Both the position numbers and the translations under genes were made by a program. A stretch of 64,000 bases of DNA, taken from contig CAVSWH010000004.1 in the NCBI GenBank assembly GCA_963731625.1, positions 310,001 to 374,000 on the forward strand, in the 5' to 3' direction. Source of the DNA: PALSA-555 sp963731625 (GTDB lineage: Bacteria; Actinomycetota; Acidimicrobiia; IMCC26256; PALSA-555). Every line of letters begins with the position of its first letter. Within the stretch, counting starts at the first letter, position 1. Positions 7,368 to 16,260 of this stretch are shown in pieces. Below the pieces are notes generated by a model. That model did not search any database, was not told the origin of the DNA, and worked only from the letters and a program-made list of their open reading frames with translations.

Positions 7368-8518
7368 GCCAGCCCGGCGACGAAGGCATCGTGGTTGCGC
7401 ACGACCTCCGCCACCGAGTCGCCGCCGAACTTGCGGAGCGCCTCCCCCGCCAGCACGAGCGCCACCATCGTCTCGGCGACCACCCCCGACGCCGGGACCG
7501 CGGTGACATCCGTGCGTTCCTTGAACGACACCGTCGCTTCCTTCGTGGCGACGTCGACGGTGCGCAGCACCGGGCGGTTCAGCGTGGACAGCGGCTTCAT
7601 CGCCACCCGGGCGACGAGCAGGTCGCCGGTCGTCATGCCGCCCTCGGTGCCGCCGGCGCGGGTGCTCCCCCGCTGGTAGGCGCGGGCACCTTCGTCCCAG
7701 AGGATCTCGTCGTGGGCCTCGCTGCCGCGCCGCGTCGCGGTGACGAACCCGTCGCCGAGCTCGACGGCCTTCATCGCCTGGATGCTCATGAGCGCCTGGG
7801 CGAGCAGCCCGTCGATGCGACGGTCCCAGTGGACGTGGGAGCCGAGCCCGGCGGGGACGCCGTAGCCGAGGATCTCGACGACACCCCCGAGGGAGTCACC
7901 GGCCGCGGCGGCCGCCTCGACCTCGGCGATCATCGCCGCCTCGGCATCCGGGTCGAAGCACCGCACCGGCGAGGCGTCGACGGTGTCGAGGTCGGCGGGC
8001 TTGGGCCGGCGCTCGGCCGCGGCGCGCACGGGACCGAGCGCGACGACGTGGCTCAGCACCTGCACGCCGAGACGCCCGAGGAGCGCCTTGGCGAGCGCGC
8101 CGGCGGCGACCCGCGCGGCCGTCTCCCGGGCGCTGGCGCGCTCGAGGACGTCGCGCGCGTCGTCGAAGCCGTACTTCTGCATGCCGACGAGATCGGCGTG
8201 CCCGGGCCGCGGCTGGTGGAGCGGCTGCTCGGTGCGGCCGGGGGCGGGCGACATCTCCTCCTGCCACTTCGGCCACTCGGTGTTGCGGATGACGATCGCG
8301 ACCGGGGAGCCGAGGGTGCGGCCGTGGCGGACGCCGCCGAGGAACTCGAGCTCGTCCTGCTCGAAGCGCATCCGGGGCCCGCGCCCGAAGCCGAGCCGGC
8401 GACGGGCGAGCTCGGCGCCGACCTCCTCGACGGTGATCGGCAGCCCGGCGGGCAGCCCTTCGACGATGACCACGAGGGCGGGCCCGTGGGACTCCCCCGC
8501 GGTCAGGAAGCGCAGCAC
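7364..8518 (-). CDS. aroC: Chorismate synthase
   Basis: Makes chorismate from EPSP with reduced FMN, the final common-pathway step. The 384-residue protein opens LRFLTAGESHGPALV and includes RRRLGFGRGPRMRFEQDE, GSPVAIVIRNTEW and the FMN/substrate region RETAARVAAGALAK, all family hallmarks. The start is GTG at 8518 with AAGGAG seven bases upstream. aroK overlaps its stop. About 90 bp separates it from the prepilin peptidase gene upstream. Confidence 0.96.
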   Translation of the reverse strand: MLRFLTAGESHGPALVVIVEGLPAGLPITVEEVGAELARRRLGFGRGPRMRFEQDELEFLGGVRHGRTLGSPVAIVIRNTEWPKWQEEMSPAPGRTEQPLHQPRPGHADLVGMQKYGFDDARDVLERASARETAARVAAGALAKALLGRLGVQVLSHVVALGPVRAAAERRPKPADLDTVDASPVRCFDPDAEAAMIAEVEAAAAAGDSLGGVVEILGYGVPAGLGSHVHWDRRIDGLLAQALMSIQAMKAVELGDGFVTATRRGSEAHDEILWDEGARAYQRGSTRAGGTEGGMTTGDLLVARVAMKPLSTLNRPVLRTVDVATKEATVSFKERTDVTAVPASGVVAETMVALVLAGEALRKFGGDSVAEVVRNHDAFVAGLA

Positions 8519-8608
8519 CCGGAACTCCTTCGGACGAGCGCCCGATGCGGCGCTCGACGGTGGGCGAGACCCCAGGATACCGGGGGGTCACCGGCGTCCC
8601 CGGATGCT

Positions 8609-9295
8609 TCAGCCGAGCAGGTGGCCGCTCGGCGCGGCGAGGAGCACGACGAGCGTGCCAGCGGCGAGGAACGGTCCGTACGAGAGCGGCGTGTCGCGGC
8701 CGAGCCGATGTGTCGCGAGCCCGGCGAGCGCGAACGCGGCAGCGAGGACGGCGCCGAGGCCGAGGCCGGCGAGCACCGCGTCGACCGACTGCCAGCCGAG
8801 CGTGAGGCCCAGGACCGCGGCGAGGGTCACGTCCCCGCCGCCGAGCGCGGCCGGGTTCACGAGCCGGAGGACGGCGAACACGACGAACGCGGCGACGGCG
8901 CTCAGGACGGCACGGGTGAGCGCGTCGCCCGCGCCGGTCGCCACGGCGGCGAGCCCGAAGAGCGCAAGCGCCACCGCGCCGAGCGGGAGCACGATGCGCC
9001 GCGGCAGCAGCTGGTGGCGGAGGTCGACGACGGTCAGCGCGACGAGCCCGGCGGCGACGACGAGATCAGCGGGCAGCTGCCACACCGCGCCGAAACGGGC
9101 CGCGAGGCCGGCCCAGAGCCCTGCCGTGGTGAGCATCATCAGGCGGCCCCACCCGCTTCCGAGCACGGTCGCCGGGATCGCCGACGGGCCCGCGGCGACG
9201 GTGCGGCCGTCCTCGCTCGGCACGACGTCGACCGGGAGCCAGACGGCGACGAGCGCGCCCACCACTGCGCACCCGGCGATGAGCGCCGCCGTCAC
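8609..9295 (-). CDS. A24 prepilin peptidase (short form)
   Basis: A 228-residue polytopic membrane aspartic protease that cleaves type IV prepilin-like leaders. The two catalytic aspartates are visible: D91 in TVVDLRHQLLP and D155 in the LGGGD motif. At least six hydrophobic segments are present. The N-terminal methylase region with its cysteines, found in full PilD, is absent, so this is the single-domain kind. The GTG start at 9295 overlaps the aroE stop (GTGA). The same gene sits beside aroE in mycobacteria (Rv2551c position). No pilus genes are in the window. Confidence 0.85.
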   Translation of the reverse strand: MTAALIAGCAVVGALVAVWLPVDVVPSEDGRTVAAGPSAIPATVLGSGWGRLMMLTTAGLWAGLAARFGAVWQLPADLVVAAGLVALTVVDLRHQLLPRRIVLPLGAVALALFGLAAVATGAGDALTRAVLSAVAAFVVFAVLRLVNPAALGGGDVTLAAVLGLTLGWQSVDAVLAGLGLGAVLAAAFALAGLATHRLGRDTPLSYGPFLAAGTLVVLLAAPSGHLLG

Positions 9296-10110
9296 GGCGT
9301 CAGGGCGGCGCGCATCGCGTCGAGTGGCGCGGGCTGGCCCGTGAAGCGGGTGAACGACCGGGCGGCCTGGTGGACGAGCATCCCGAGGCCGTTCAGCGCC
9401 CGCGCCCCGTGGGCGGCCGCGGCGGCGAGCAGCGGGGTCTCGGGGGGCGCGTACACCGTGTCGATCACGACCTGCCCGGCGTGGAGACGCTCGGCGTCGA
9501 AGGGCGGGGCCTCGCCGCACATCCCGAGCGGCGTCGCGTTCACGACGACGTCGCTCGCCGCGGCGGCGGCGTCGAGCGCGTCGAACGCCACGGTGGTCGC
9601 CGAGGGCGCGAGCGCGGCCGCGGTCGCGGCGGCCTCGGGCCGGCGGGCCGCGACGGTCACGTGGCTCCCGACGGTCCCGAGCGCGTGGACGATCGCGCGC
9701 GCCGCGCCGCCCGCCCCCAGGACGAGGACGTGGGCCGCGAGGTCGACACCGGCTTCCCGCGCCGCGTCGACGAACCCGTCGCCGTCGGTCGAATCGCCGA
9801 GCCGTGCGGCCTCCCCGAGCACGACGGTGTTCGCCGCGTCGAGCGCGGCGGCGGCGGGGGTGAGGTCGTCGCAGGCGCGCGCCGCCTCCGTCTTGTGCGG
9901 CATCGTCACGTTGCAGCCGGCCACGCCGGCGGCCTGCAGGCCGACGAGCGCGTCCCGCACCCGGCCCGGCGCCACCGGGAACACGACGTACACCCAGTCG
10001 AGGCCGAGCGCGGCGTACGCCGCGTTGTGGATCGCCGGCGACAGCGAGTGCCGGACCGGCTGGCCGATGATCCCCGCGACGATGGTCTGCCCGCTGGGGG
10101 GCAGCGTCAC
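9292..10110 (-). CDS. aroE: Shikimate 5-dehydrogenase
   Basis: Reduces 3-dehydroshikimate to shikimate with NADPH. The 272-residue enzyme shows the substrate motif GQPVRHSLSPAIHNAAY near residues 16-32, catalytic Lys and Asn in NVTMPHKTEA, the NADP motif VLGAGGAARAI near 129-139, and NATPLGM. The start GTG at 10110 overlaps the mltG stop as GTGA. Together with aroQ, aroB, aroK and aroC it covers most of the shikimate pathway in one transcription direction. Confidence 0.94.
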   Translation of the reverse strand: MTLPPSGQTIVAGIIGQPVRHSLSPAIHNAAYAALGLDWVYVVFPVAPGRVRDALVGLQAAGVAGCNVTMPHKTEAARACDDLTPAAAALDAANTVVLGEAARLGDSTDGDGFVDAAREAGVDLAAHVLVLGAGGAARAIVHALGTVGSHVTVAARRPEAAATAAALAPSATTVAFDALDAAAAASDVVVNATPLGMCGEAPPFDAERLHAGQVVIDTVYAPPETPLLAAAAAHGARALNGLGMLVHQAARSFTRFTGQPAPLDAMRAALTP

Positions 10111-11309
10111 AAAAGACCCTTCTGGTGGGCGATCGCGATGTTGTGGTTCTGCCCGGCGAGCGTCGTGGAGAACGCCAGCTTCCCGCTCGCGTCCGAGATC
10201 ACGTAATAGAGGTAGGGCACGCTCGCGGGTGCCATCGCGGCCTGCAGCGACGCCTGGGTGACGCTGGCGATCGGCGTGGGCGGCAGCCCCGACACCTTGT
10301 AGGTGTTGTACGGCGAGACGCGCTGCTTGTCAGCGTTCGTCGGCACCGGCGGGCAGCCGCCCTTCACGTAGCAGAGGGTGGCGTCGATCTGGAGGGGCAT
10401 CCCCATCTTCAGGCGGTTGTAGATGACGGCGGCGACGAGCGGGGCGTCGGTGGGGACCTTCACCTCCTCTTCGATCAGGGAGGCGATGATGACCGTCTGG
10501 TAGGGCGTCACCGCGGTGGTGCTGCCAAGCCCGATCCCGTCGCCGATCTGGTCGAAGCGGACGACGAGACGATGGACGATCGAGGCGTCGCTCTCGGTCG
10601 GCAGCACGAAATAGGTGTCGGGGAACAGCAAGCCCTCGAGGGAGCTCGTGGTCGCCGGCTCGTACGACGAGCGGATCAGGCCGGAGTTCGCCACCCGGAG
10701 GAACCCGGCCGCGGTGTGGCCGGGCAGCGTGGCCACCACCTCGGCGATCCCGTTGACGGTGAGGCCCGGTCGCAGCAGCAGCTGGACCTGGCCGCCGCCC
10801 ACCGGCTTGGCCGTCGACGGCGGCGTCGGGGCGCTCGACACGAGGTTCGGCCCGACCGTGATGATCGCGACGATGAGCAGCGGGACGGTGAGCACGCCGA
10901 TCACGACCGCGACGGCGACGCTGCGGCGGGCGGCCCGCGCCGCGCCGCTGCTCGGCCGGGCGAGGCCGTGGCCGTTCCCGCCGGCCTCGACGATCGGGTT
11001 CTCCTCGGTCGTCGCGTCGACCCAGGCCGGCCGGGGAGGTGCCGTCGTCGCGGCGCGCGCGGCGCGCTTGTCGGCGCGGCTCGGGCGGGCCGGCTTCTCG
11101 GGAGGCGGCGCGGGGGCGGGCGCGTCCGCCTGGTTCGCGGCGCGGCCCGCGCCACGCGAGCTCTTCGTGGGCTTCGCCTTCGCCTCTGCCTCGCGCGCCT
11201 CGCGGCGCTCGCGTCGGGTCAGGCCCGCGCCGGGCTCCGACGATCGGCTCGATTCGGGGCGGGACGCAGCCGGGCCTCCCGGGCCGGGCCCCTCGACGTG
11301 CTCGGTCAC
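10107..11309 (-). CDS. mltG: Endolytic murein transglycosylase MltG
   Basis: Inner-membrane lytic transglycosylase that cuts nascent glycan strands. The 400-residue protein has a long disordered Arg/Ala/Pro-rich cytoplasmic tail (residues 1-125), one transmembrane helix (about 130-153), then the extracytoplasmic YceG domain. The catalytic Glu lies in IIASLIEEEV, and downstream blocks VAAVIYNRLKMGMPLQID, SPYNTYKVSGLPPTPIA and LYYVISDASGKLAFS match the family. The unusually long basic N-tail is typical of actinobacteria. GTG start at 11309, GTGA overlap with ruvX. Confidence 0.92.
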   Translation of the reverse strand: MTEHVEGPGPGGPAASRPESSRSSEPGAGLTRRERREAREAEAKAKPTKSSRGAGRAANQADAPAPAPPPEKPARPSRADKRAARAATTAPPRPAWVDATTEENPIVEAGGNGHGLARPSSGAARAARRSVAVAVVIGVLTVPLLIVAIITVGPNLVSSAPTPPSTAKPVGGGQVQLLLRPGLTVNGIAEVVATLPGHTAAGFLRVANSGLIRSSYEPATTSSLEGLLFPDTYFVLPTESDASIVHRLVVRFDQIGDGIGLGSTTAVTPYQTVIIASLIEEEVKVPTDAPLVAAVIYNRLKMGMPLQIDATLCYVKGGCPPVPTNADKQRVSPYNTYKVSGLPPTPIASVTQASLQAAMAPASVPYLYYVISDASGKLAFSTTLAGQNHNIAIAHQKGLL

Positions 11310-11722
11310 CGCCGAGACTCTAGGTAGGACTGGAGCATGACGGCGGCCGCGGCGTCGTCGAGGGGGGCGCGGCGGGCCGTGCGCCGCCGGGTGGCGCGGG
11401 CCGCCCGGGCCGTGCGGGTGGAGAACCGCTCGTCGTGGAGCTCGACGGGCAGGTCGGGGCCGGCGAGGGCCGCCAGCCCCGCCGCCTCGGCCCGGGCGGC
11501 GCGGGCCGAGGCGCCCTCCCGTCCGGAGAGCGACCGGGGCAGGCCGACGACGATGCGCGTCGCGCCGACGGCGCGTGCCGCGGCGAGGACGGCGCGGCGG
11601 TCGGCGTCCGGGTCGTCACCGCGCTCGACGATCCCGTGCGGCGACGCGAGCGTGCCCGTCGGGTCGGAGACGGCCAGTCCGAGCCGGCGCGTGCCCCAGT
11701 CGACGCCGAGTACCCGGGGCAA
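11306..11722 (-). CDS. ruvX: RuvX/YqgF family Holliday-junction resolvase-like protein
   Basis: RNase H-fold nuclease implicated in 16S rRNA 5' end processing and recombination. The 138-residue core has VLGVDWGTRRLGLAVSDP with the first catalytic Asp, VVGLPRSLSGREG, the acidic motif HDERFST and a C-terminal Asp pair in PLDDAAAAVML. No ATG or GTG is available near the family start; TTG at 11722, eight bases after the alaS stop, gives LPRVLGVDWG and is the best choice, though no clear ribosome site precedes it. The order alaS-ruvX-mltG-aroE is the actinobacterial standard. Confidence 0.85.
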   Translation of the reverse strand: MPRVLGVDWGTRRLGLAVSDPTGTLASPHGIVERGDDPDADRRAVLAAARAVGATRIVVGLPRSLSGREGASARAARAEAAGLAALAGPDLPVELHDERFSTRTARAARATRRRTARRAPLDDAAAAVMLQSYLESRR

Positions 11723-11729
11723 GGGACGG

Positions 11730-14345
11730 TCAGGCGCGTGCGGCGTGGGCCGCGTCGGTGAGCGCGGCCTGGGCATCCTCGAGCGCGTCGGGGTGCTTGC
11801 CCCCACCGACGGCGATGTCGGCGCCCTTGCTCGTCCCGCCGCCGAGGCGCGTGGCCGCCTCGCGGGCCAGGTCGCTGGCCGACACGCCCGCGTCGACGAG
11901 CCCGGCCGAGACGGCGACGACGACGGAGGCGCTCGTCCCGTCGGGGCCGGCGCCGACGATCCCGACGATGCCCTCCCCGAGCGCGTCACGCACCGCGAGG
12001 GCGAGGTGGCGGAGCGCGTCGGTGGTCAGCCCGTCGCGGCGGGTCACGACGACGCCGTCCGCGGCGCTGGCGGCGAGCGCGCCGGCGTCGGCCACGGCCT
12101 GCTTCGTGCGCTGGGCGGTCAGCTCGCCCTGGAGGGCCTTCACCTCCTCGCGGAGCCGCTCGACCCGGCCGGGGAGCTCCTCGGGCTTCACCCGCAGCGC
12201 GCCGGCCGCGGCGCGCAGCGCGTGCTCCTCGTCGCGGACGTAGCGGAGCGCGTCGGCGCCGGTGAGGGCCTCGATGCGGCGGAGGTTCGCGCCGACGGAG
12301 CTCTCGCTCACGATCTTGATCGGGCCGATGAACCCGAGGGCGTGCACGTGGGTGCCGCCGCACAGCTCGAGGGAGTGCTCCCCCGCCTCGAGGACGCGGA
12401 CGAGGTCGCCGTACTTGTCGCCGAAGAAGGCGATGGCGCCGAGCGAGTCGGCGTGGTCCTTCGTGGTCTCGTAGTGGCGGACGGGCGCGTCGGTGATCAC
12501 CTCGTCGTTGGCGAGCGCCTCGACCCGGTCGAGCTCCTCGGGGGTGACGGCGCGCTCATGGCTGAAGTCGAAGCGCAGCCGGTCGGGGGCGACGAGGGAG
12601 CCGGCCTGCTTCACGTCGGTGCCGAGCACCTCGCGCAGGGCCCAGTGGAGGAGGTGGGTGGCGGTGTGGTTGCGTCGGATCCGGTCGCGGCGCTCGGCGT
12701 CGATCGCGGCGACGACCGTCTCACCGACGGCGAGGGTGCCGTGCTCGACGGTCCCGTGGTGCACGACGAGGCCGGGGAGCGCGGCGGTCGTGTCGAGGAC
12801 GCGCACCGTGCCGTGCGGGCCGGTGATCGTCCCGGTGTCGCCGACCTGCCCGCCGGCCTCCGCGTAGAACGGGGTCTGGTCGAGCACCACGTCGACGCGG
12901 CCCTCGCGGACCTCGGCGACCTGGGTGTCGTCGACGACGAGCGCGACGACGGCCGCGTCGGGCGTCTCGTACTCGACCCGCCCGGTGAACTCGGTGGGGC
13001 CGCTCGTCTCGAGCACGTCGCGGTAGACGCTCGTGTCTGTGGCAACCGTGCCGGCCTTGCGGGCCGCGGCGGCGCGCGCCCGCTGCGCCTGCATCTGGCC
13101 CTCGAATCCGCCGACGTCGACGCGGCGGCCACGCTCCTCGGCGATCTCGCGGGTGAGGTCGATCGGGAAGCCGAGCGTGTCGTGCAGGAAGAACGCGTCG
13201 TCGCCGCCGACGTTGCCCTTGCCGAGCAGGTCGTCGAGCACGTCGAGGCCCCGCTCGAGGGTCTGGCGGAACCGCTCCTCCTCGCGCTGCACCGTCCGGC
13301 GGATGAGGTCCTGGTGCGTGACGATGTCCGGGTACGCCTCCCCCATGACGCCGACGGTGGCGTCGACCAGGGCGGGCGTGACCACCTCCTGGGCGCCGAG
13401 GAGGAACGCGTGGCGCACGGCACGACGGATGATCCGTCGCAGCACGTAGCCCCGCTCCTCGTTCGAGGGCACGACCCCGTCGGCGATGAGGAACGTCATG
13501 GTCCGCGCGTGCTCGGCGAGGATCCGCAGCGACACGTCGAGGTCCGCCTTGCGCCCGTAGGTGACGCCGGTGACGCGCTCGGCGGTCTGGACGAGCGGGG
13601 CGAACACGTCGATGTCGAAGATCGAGTCGACGGCCTGGAGTGCCATGAGGTTGCGCTCGAGGCCGGCGCCCGTGTCGATGCTCGGGTGGGGCAGCGGGAC
13701 CTGCCCGTCCTCGCGCTGGTCGAACTGCATGAAGACGAGGTTCCACAGCTCGATGAACCGGTCGGGGTCGCCCGCGGCCGGCCCGCCGTCGGCGCCGTGG
13801 GCGTCGCCGAGGTCCCAGAACAGCTCGGAGGAGAGCCCGCACGGCCCGGTGTCGCCCATCCGCCAGACGTTGTCCTCGTCGAGGCGTTGGATGCGCGCCG
13901 CGGGGAGCCCGACCTCGCGCGCCCAGATCCGGGCCGCGTCGTCGTCGGAGGTGTGGACCGTCACCCAGAGGCGCTCGCGGTCGAGGCCGAGCACCTCGGT
14001 GAGGAACTCCCACGCCCACGGGATCGCCTCGGCCTTGAAGTAGTCGCCGAAGCTGAAGTTGCCGAGCATCTCGAAGAAGCTGAAGTGCCGGTTCGTGCGG
14101 CCGATGTCGTCGAGGTCGTTGTGCTTGCCGCCGGCTCGCACGCACTTCTGGACCGACACCGCCCGCGGCCAGGGGGGCGTCTCGTCGCCGACGAAGTACG
14201 GCTTGAAGGGCACCATCCCGGCCACGGTGAACAGCACCGTCGGGTCGTGCGGGATGAGGCCCGCCGACGGGACCGGCGTGTGGTTCCGCGCGACGAAGAA
14301 GTCGCGGAACGCGACCCGAAGTTCCGCCGCGGTACGCGGTGCCAT
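11730..14345 (-). CDS. alaS: Alanyl-tRNA synthetase
   Basis: Charges tRNA-Ala and edits Ser/Gly mischarging. The 871-residue protein has the class II aminoacylation domain (FFVARNHTPVPSAGLIPHDP, VQKCVRAGGKHNDLDDIG), a tRNA-binding middle, the editing domain with zinc-type HxxxH in HTATHLLHW, the distal CGGTHVHALG, and a C-terminal DHHA1-like domain. Length is normal. ATG at 14345. The small gene upstream ends 10 bp before it. Confidence 0.97.
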   Translation of the reverse strand: MAPRTAAELRVAFRDFFVARNHTPVPSAGLIPHDPTVLFTVAGMVPFKPYFVGDETPPWPRAVSVQKCVRAGGKHNDLDDIGRTNRHFSFFEMLGNFSFGDYFKAEAIPWAWEFLTEVLGLDRERLWVTVHTSDDDAARIWAREVGLPAARIQRLDEDNVWRMGDTGPCGLSSELFWDLGDAHGADGGPAAGDPDRFIELWNLVFMQFDQREDGQVPLPHPSIDTGAGLERNLMALQAVDSIFDIDVFAPLVQTAERVTGVTYGRKADLDVSLRILAEHARTMTFLIADGVVPSNEERGYVLRRIIRRAVRHAFLLGAQEVVTPALVDATVGVMGEAYPDIVTHQDLIRRTVQREEERFRQTLERGLDVLDDLLGKGNVGGDDAFFLHDTLGFPIDLTREIAEERGRRVDVGGFEGQMQAQRARAAAARKAGTVATDTSVYRDVLETSGPTEFTGRVEYETPDAAVVALVVDDTQVAEVREGRVDVVLDQTPFYAEAGGQVGDTGTITGPHGTVRVLDTTAALPGLVVHHGTVEHGTLAVGETVVAAIDAERRDRIRRNHTATHLLHWALREVLGTDVKQAGSLVAPDRLRFDFSHERAVTPEELDRVEALANDEVITDAPVRHYETTKDHADSLGAIAFFGDKYGDLVRVLEAGEHSLELCGGTHVHALGFIGPIKIVSESSVGANLRRIEALTGADALRYVRDEEHALRAAAGALRVKPEELPGRVERLREEVKALQGELTAQRTKQAVADAGALAASAADGVVVTRRDGLTTDALRHLALAVRDALGEGIVGIVGAGPDGTSASVVVAVSAGLVDAGVSASDLAREAATRLGGGTSKGADIAVGGGKHPDALEDAQAALTDAAHAARA

Positions 14346-14355
14346 CGACGCCAGG

Positions 14356-14595
14356 CTACTGCCCGGGGGTCGCGTCCCCGTCGACGTTCGGTGCGGCGAA
14401 CACGCGTCGCAGCCGCGCTTCGCGTCCCTGCATCTCCGCCCGCCCGTCGGCGACGGCGTCGGTGACGTCGCGGCGCAGCCGCTCGGCGAGCCGCGCGGAG
14501 AGGCCGCCCGCCGCGTCGACCTGGCGGCGCGCGCGGGCGGCGGCCGCGACCCCGAGGCCGAACCCGACCGTCAGCCAGAACGCCCGGCGGGTCAC
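14356..14595 (-). CDS. Small membrane-associated protein of the rarA-alaS interval
   Basis: A 79-residue protein with one N-terminal hydrophobic segment (residues 5-20, FWLTVGFGLGVAAAA) followed by an Arg/Ala-rich amphipathic helix. It resembles the small YtxH/DUF6167-like proteins placed between rarA and alaS in actinomycetes, but I recognise it by context and shape rather than by firm motifs. GTG start at 14595 overlaps the preceding small gene's stop as GTGA. Function unknown. Confidence 0.65.
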   Translation of the reverse strand: MTRRAFWLTVGFGLGVAAAARARRQVDAAGGLSARLAERLRRDVTDAVADGRAEMQGREARLRRVFAAPNVDGDATPGQ

Positions 14596-14936
14596 GCCGA
14601 CCGGCCGCGGGCGGCCCGGGCGAGGCGGTGCACGGTGCGGCGGGCACCGGCGCTGAGCGCGACGGCCTTCACGAGCGGGCCGGTGACCGGTTCCAGCACC
14701 ACGCGCGGCCCGGCCGGCTCGGCGTCGCCCGCGGCGCGGCGGGCCCGTGCCGCGGCGTCCCGCGCGGTGTCGAGCGCGCGTGCGCTCGCGGCGTCGACGT
14801 CGCCGACGCGGGCCTCGAGCGCGTCGACGCGCGCCGCGAGCCGGGCGGCCCGTCGGCGGGTGGTGGACGCGTCCCGGGCGAGCAGCGCGAGCCCCGCGGC
14901 GAGGAGCCCGACGACGACCCAGGCCCCGGCGCTCAC
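14592..14936 (-). CDS. Small membrane protein with coiled coil (DUF948-like by position)
   Basis: A 114-residue protein: one transmembrane segment at residues 4-20 (AWVVVGLLAAGLALLA), a predicted coiled coil with Ala/Arg heptads (about 28-65), and a basic C-terminus. The layout matches the DUF948-type membrane protein usually found after rarA in actinobacteria. GTG at 14936 overlaps the corrected rarA stop as GTGA. Because rarA is frame-shifted in this sequence, the rarA reading runs straight into this gene; the two should be treated as separate. Confidence 0.65.
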   Translation of the reverse strand: MSAGAWVVVGLLAAGLALLARDASTTRRRAARLAARVDALEARVGDVDAASARALDTARDAAARARRAAGDAEPAGPRVVLEPVTGPLVKAVALSAGARRTVHRLARAARGRSA

Positions 14937-16250
14937 GGCTCCTCCGTGCGGTCGTGGTCGTCGTCGCCGGGCGGGCGCTCGACGTCCGCGCCGTGGCCGC
15001 TCGCCCGGTAGTAGCGATGGTCCTCGGCCTCGGGGGGCCGGTAGGCCTGCTCGACCCAGCCGGCCGGGTCGGCGTGCGGGTACCGGTAGCCCTCGCCGTG
15101 CCCGAGGCGCGCCGCGCCCGGGTACGAACGCGTCGCGCAGGTGGACGGGGACCCGCGCCGGCGCGCCGTCGCGGATGTCCTGCGTCGCCGCCTCGAGCGC
15201 GGTGTACACGGAGTTCGACTTCGGGGCCCGGGCCAGGTAGAGGACGGCCTGGGCCAGGTTGAGCCGGGCCTCCGGGAGCCCGACGTACTCGACGGCGTGC
15301 GCCGCGGCGTCGGCGACAAGGAGGCCCTGGGGGTCGGCGAGGCCGACGTCCTCGGAGGCGAGGATCACGAGCCGGCGGGCGACGAGGCGGGCGTCCTCCC
15401 CGGCCTCGAGCATGTGGGCCAGCCAGTAGAGGCCGGCGTCGGGGTCCGAGCCGCGGATGCTCTTGATGAACGCGGAGAGGACGTCGTAGTGCTCGTCGTC
15501 GCCGTAGCGCAGGGCGCGCAGCGCCATCGCCGCCTCGGTGTCGGCGAGCGTGATGTCGCGGCGGCCGTCCTCCACGGCGAGCGCGGCGGCGACGTCGAGC
15601 GAGGTCAGCACGTGGCGGGCGTCGCCGTCGGCGCGGGTCACGAGGTGGGTGCGGGCGTCGTCGTCGAGCTTCAGGTGGTCGTCGCCGAGGCCCCGCGGGT
15701 CCTCGAGGGCGCGGGCGACGAGCTCGTCGAGCGCGGCGGCGTCGAGCGGCTCGAGGCGGAAGAGCGTCGAGCGCGAGAGGAGCGGTCCCGTGAGCGAGAA
15801 GAACGGGTTCTCCGTCGTCGCGCCGATCAGGACGAGCAGGCCGTCCTCGACGTGGGGCAGCAGCGCGTCCTGTTGGGTCTTGCTGAAGCGGTGCACCTCG
15901 TCGAGGAACAGGATCGTGCCCTGCCCGTGCTCGCCGAGCCGGGCCTTGGCACGCGCCGCGATCTCGCGCACCTCCTTCACGCCGGCGTTGACCGCGGAGA
16001 GCGGCTCGAACGCCTTGTCGGTCGCGCCGGCGACGAGGCGCGCGATCGTCGTCTTGCCGGTGCCGGGCGGCCCGTAGAGGACGACAGACGAGAGACGGTC
16101 CCCTTCGATCAGGGCCCGCAGCGGCCGGCCGGGGCCGAGCAGGCCGGCCTGGCCGACGACCTCGTCGAGGGTGCGGGGACGCAACCGGGCCGCGAGCGGC
16201 GCCCGCCGGGCGAGACGCTCCTCGACCGCGCTGCTGAACAGGTCGGCCAC
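14933..16250 (-). pseudogene. rarA: Replication-associated recombination ATPase RarA, frame broken near the 3' end
   Basis: RarA/MgsA is an AAA+ clamp-loader-like ATPase acting at stalled forks. GTG start at 16250; Walker A GPPGTGKTT at residues 60-68, Walker B LFLDEVHRF, sensor GATTENPFF. The reading is clean to HLRDA near 15130. There the expected C-terminus (SYPGAARLGHGEGYRYPH and on to the stop at 14933) continues in another frame, as if one base had been inserted at the AA doublet 15127-15128. Removing it gives a normal 438-residue protein. Either a sequencing error or a real late frameshift; everything but the last ~65 residues is intact. Confidence 0.85.
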
Positions 16251-16260
16251 CGGCCGAATG

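Noticed and set aside
11337..14465. Plus-strand open frame of over 1,000 codons opposite alaS
   Set aside because: It mirrors the codon structure of alaS; composition is Val/Glu/Gly/Asp/Arg-heavy with no motif, typical of antisense frames in high-GC DNA. The same applies to long plus-strand frames opposite aroC, dnaE, rel and thrS.
14592..16250. RarA fused to a membrane/coiled-coil protein
   Set aside because: Explained by the single-base frame break; the true RarA C-terminus and a GTGA-coupled separate gene are visible.
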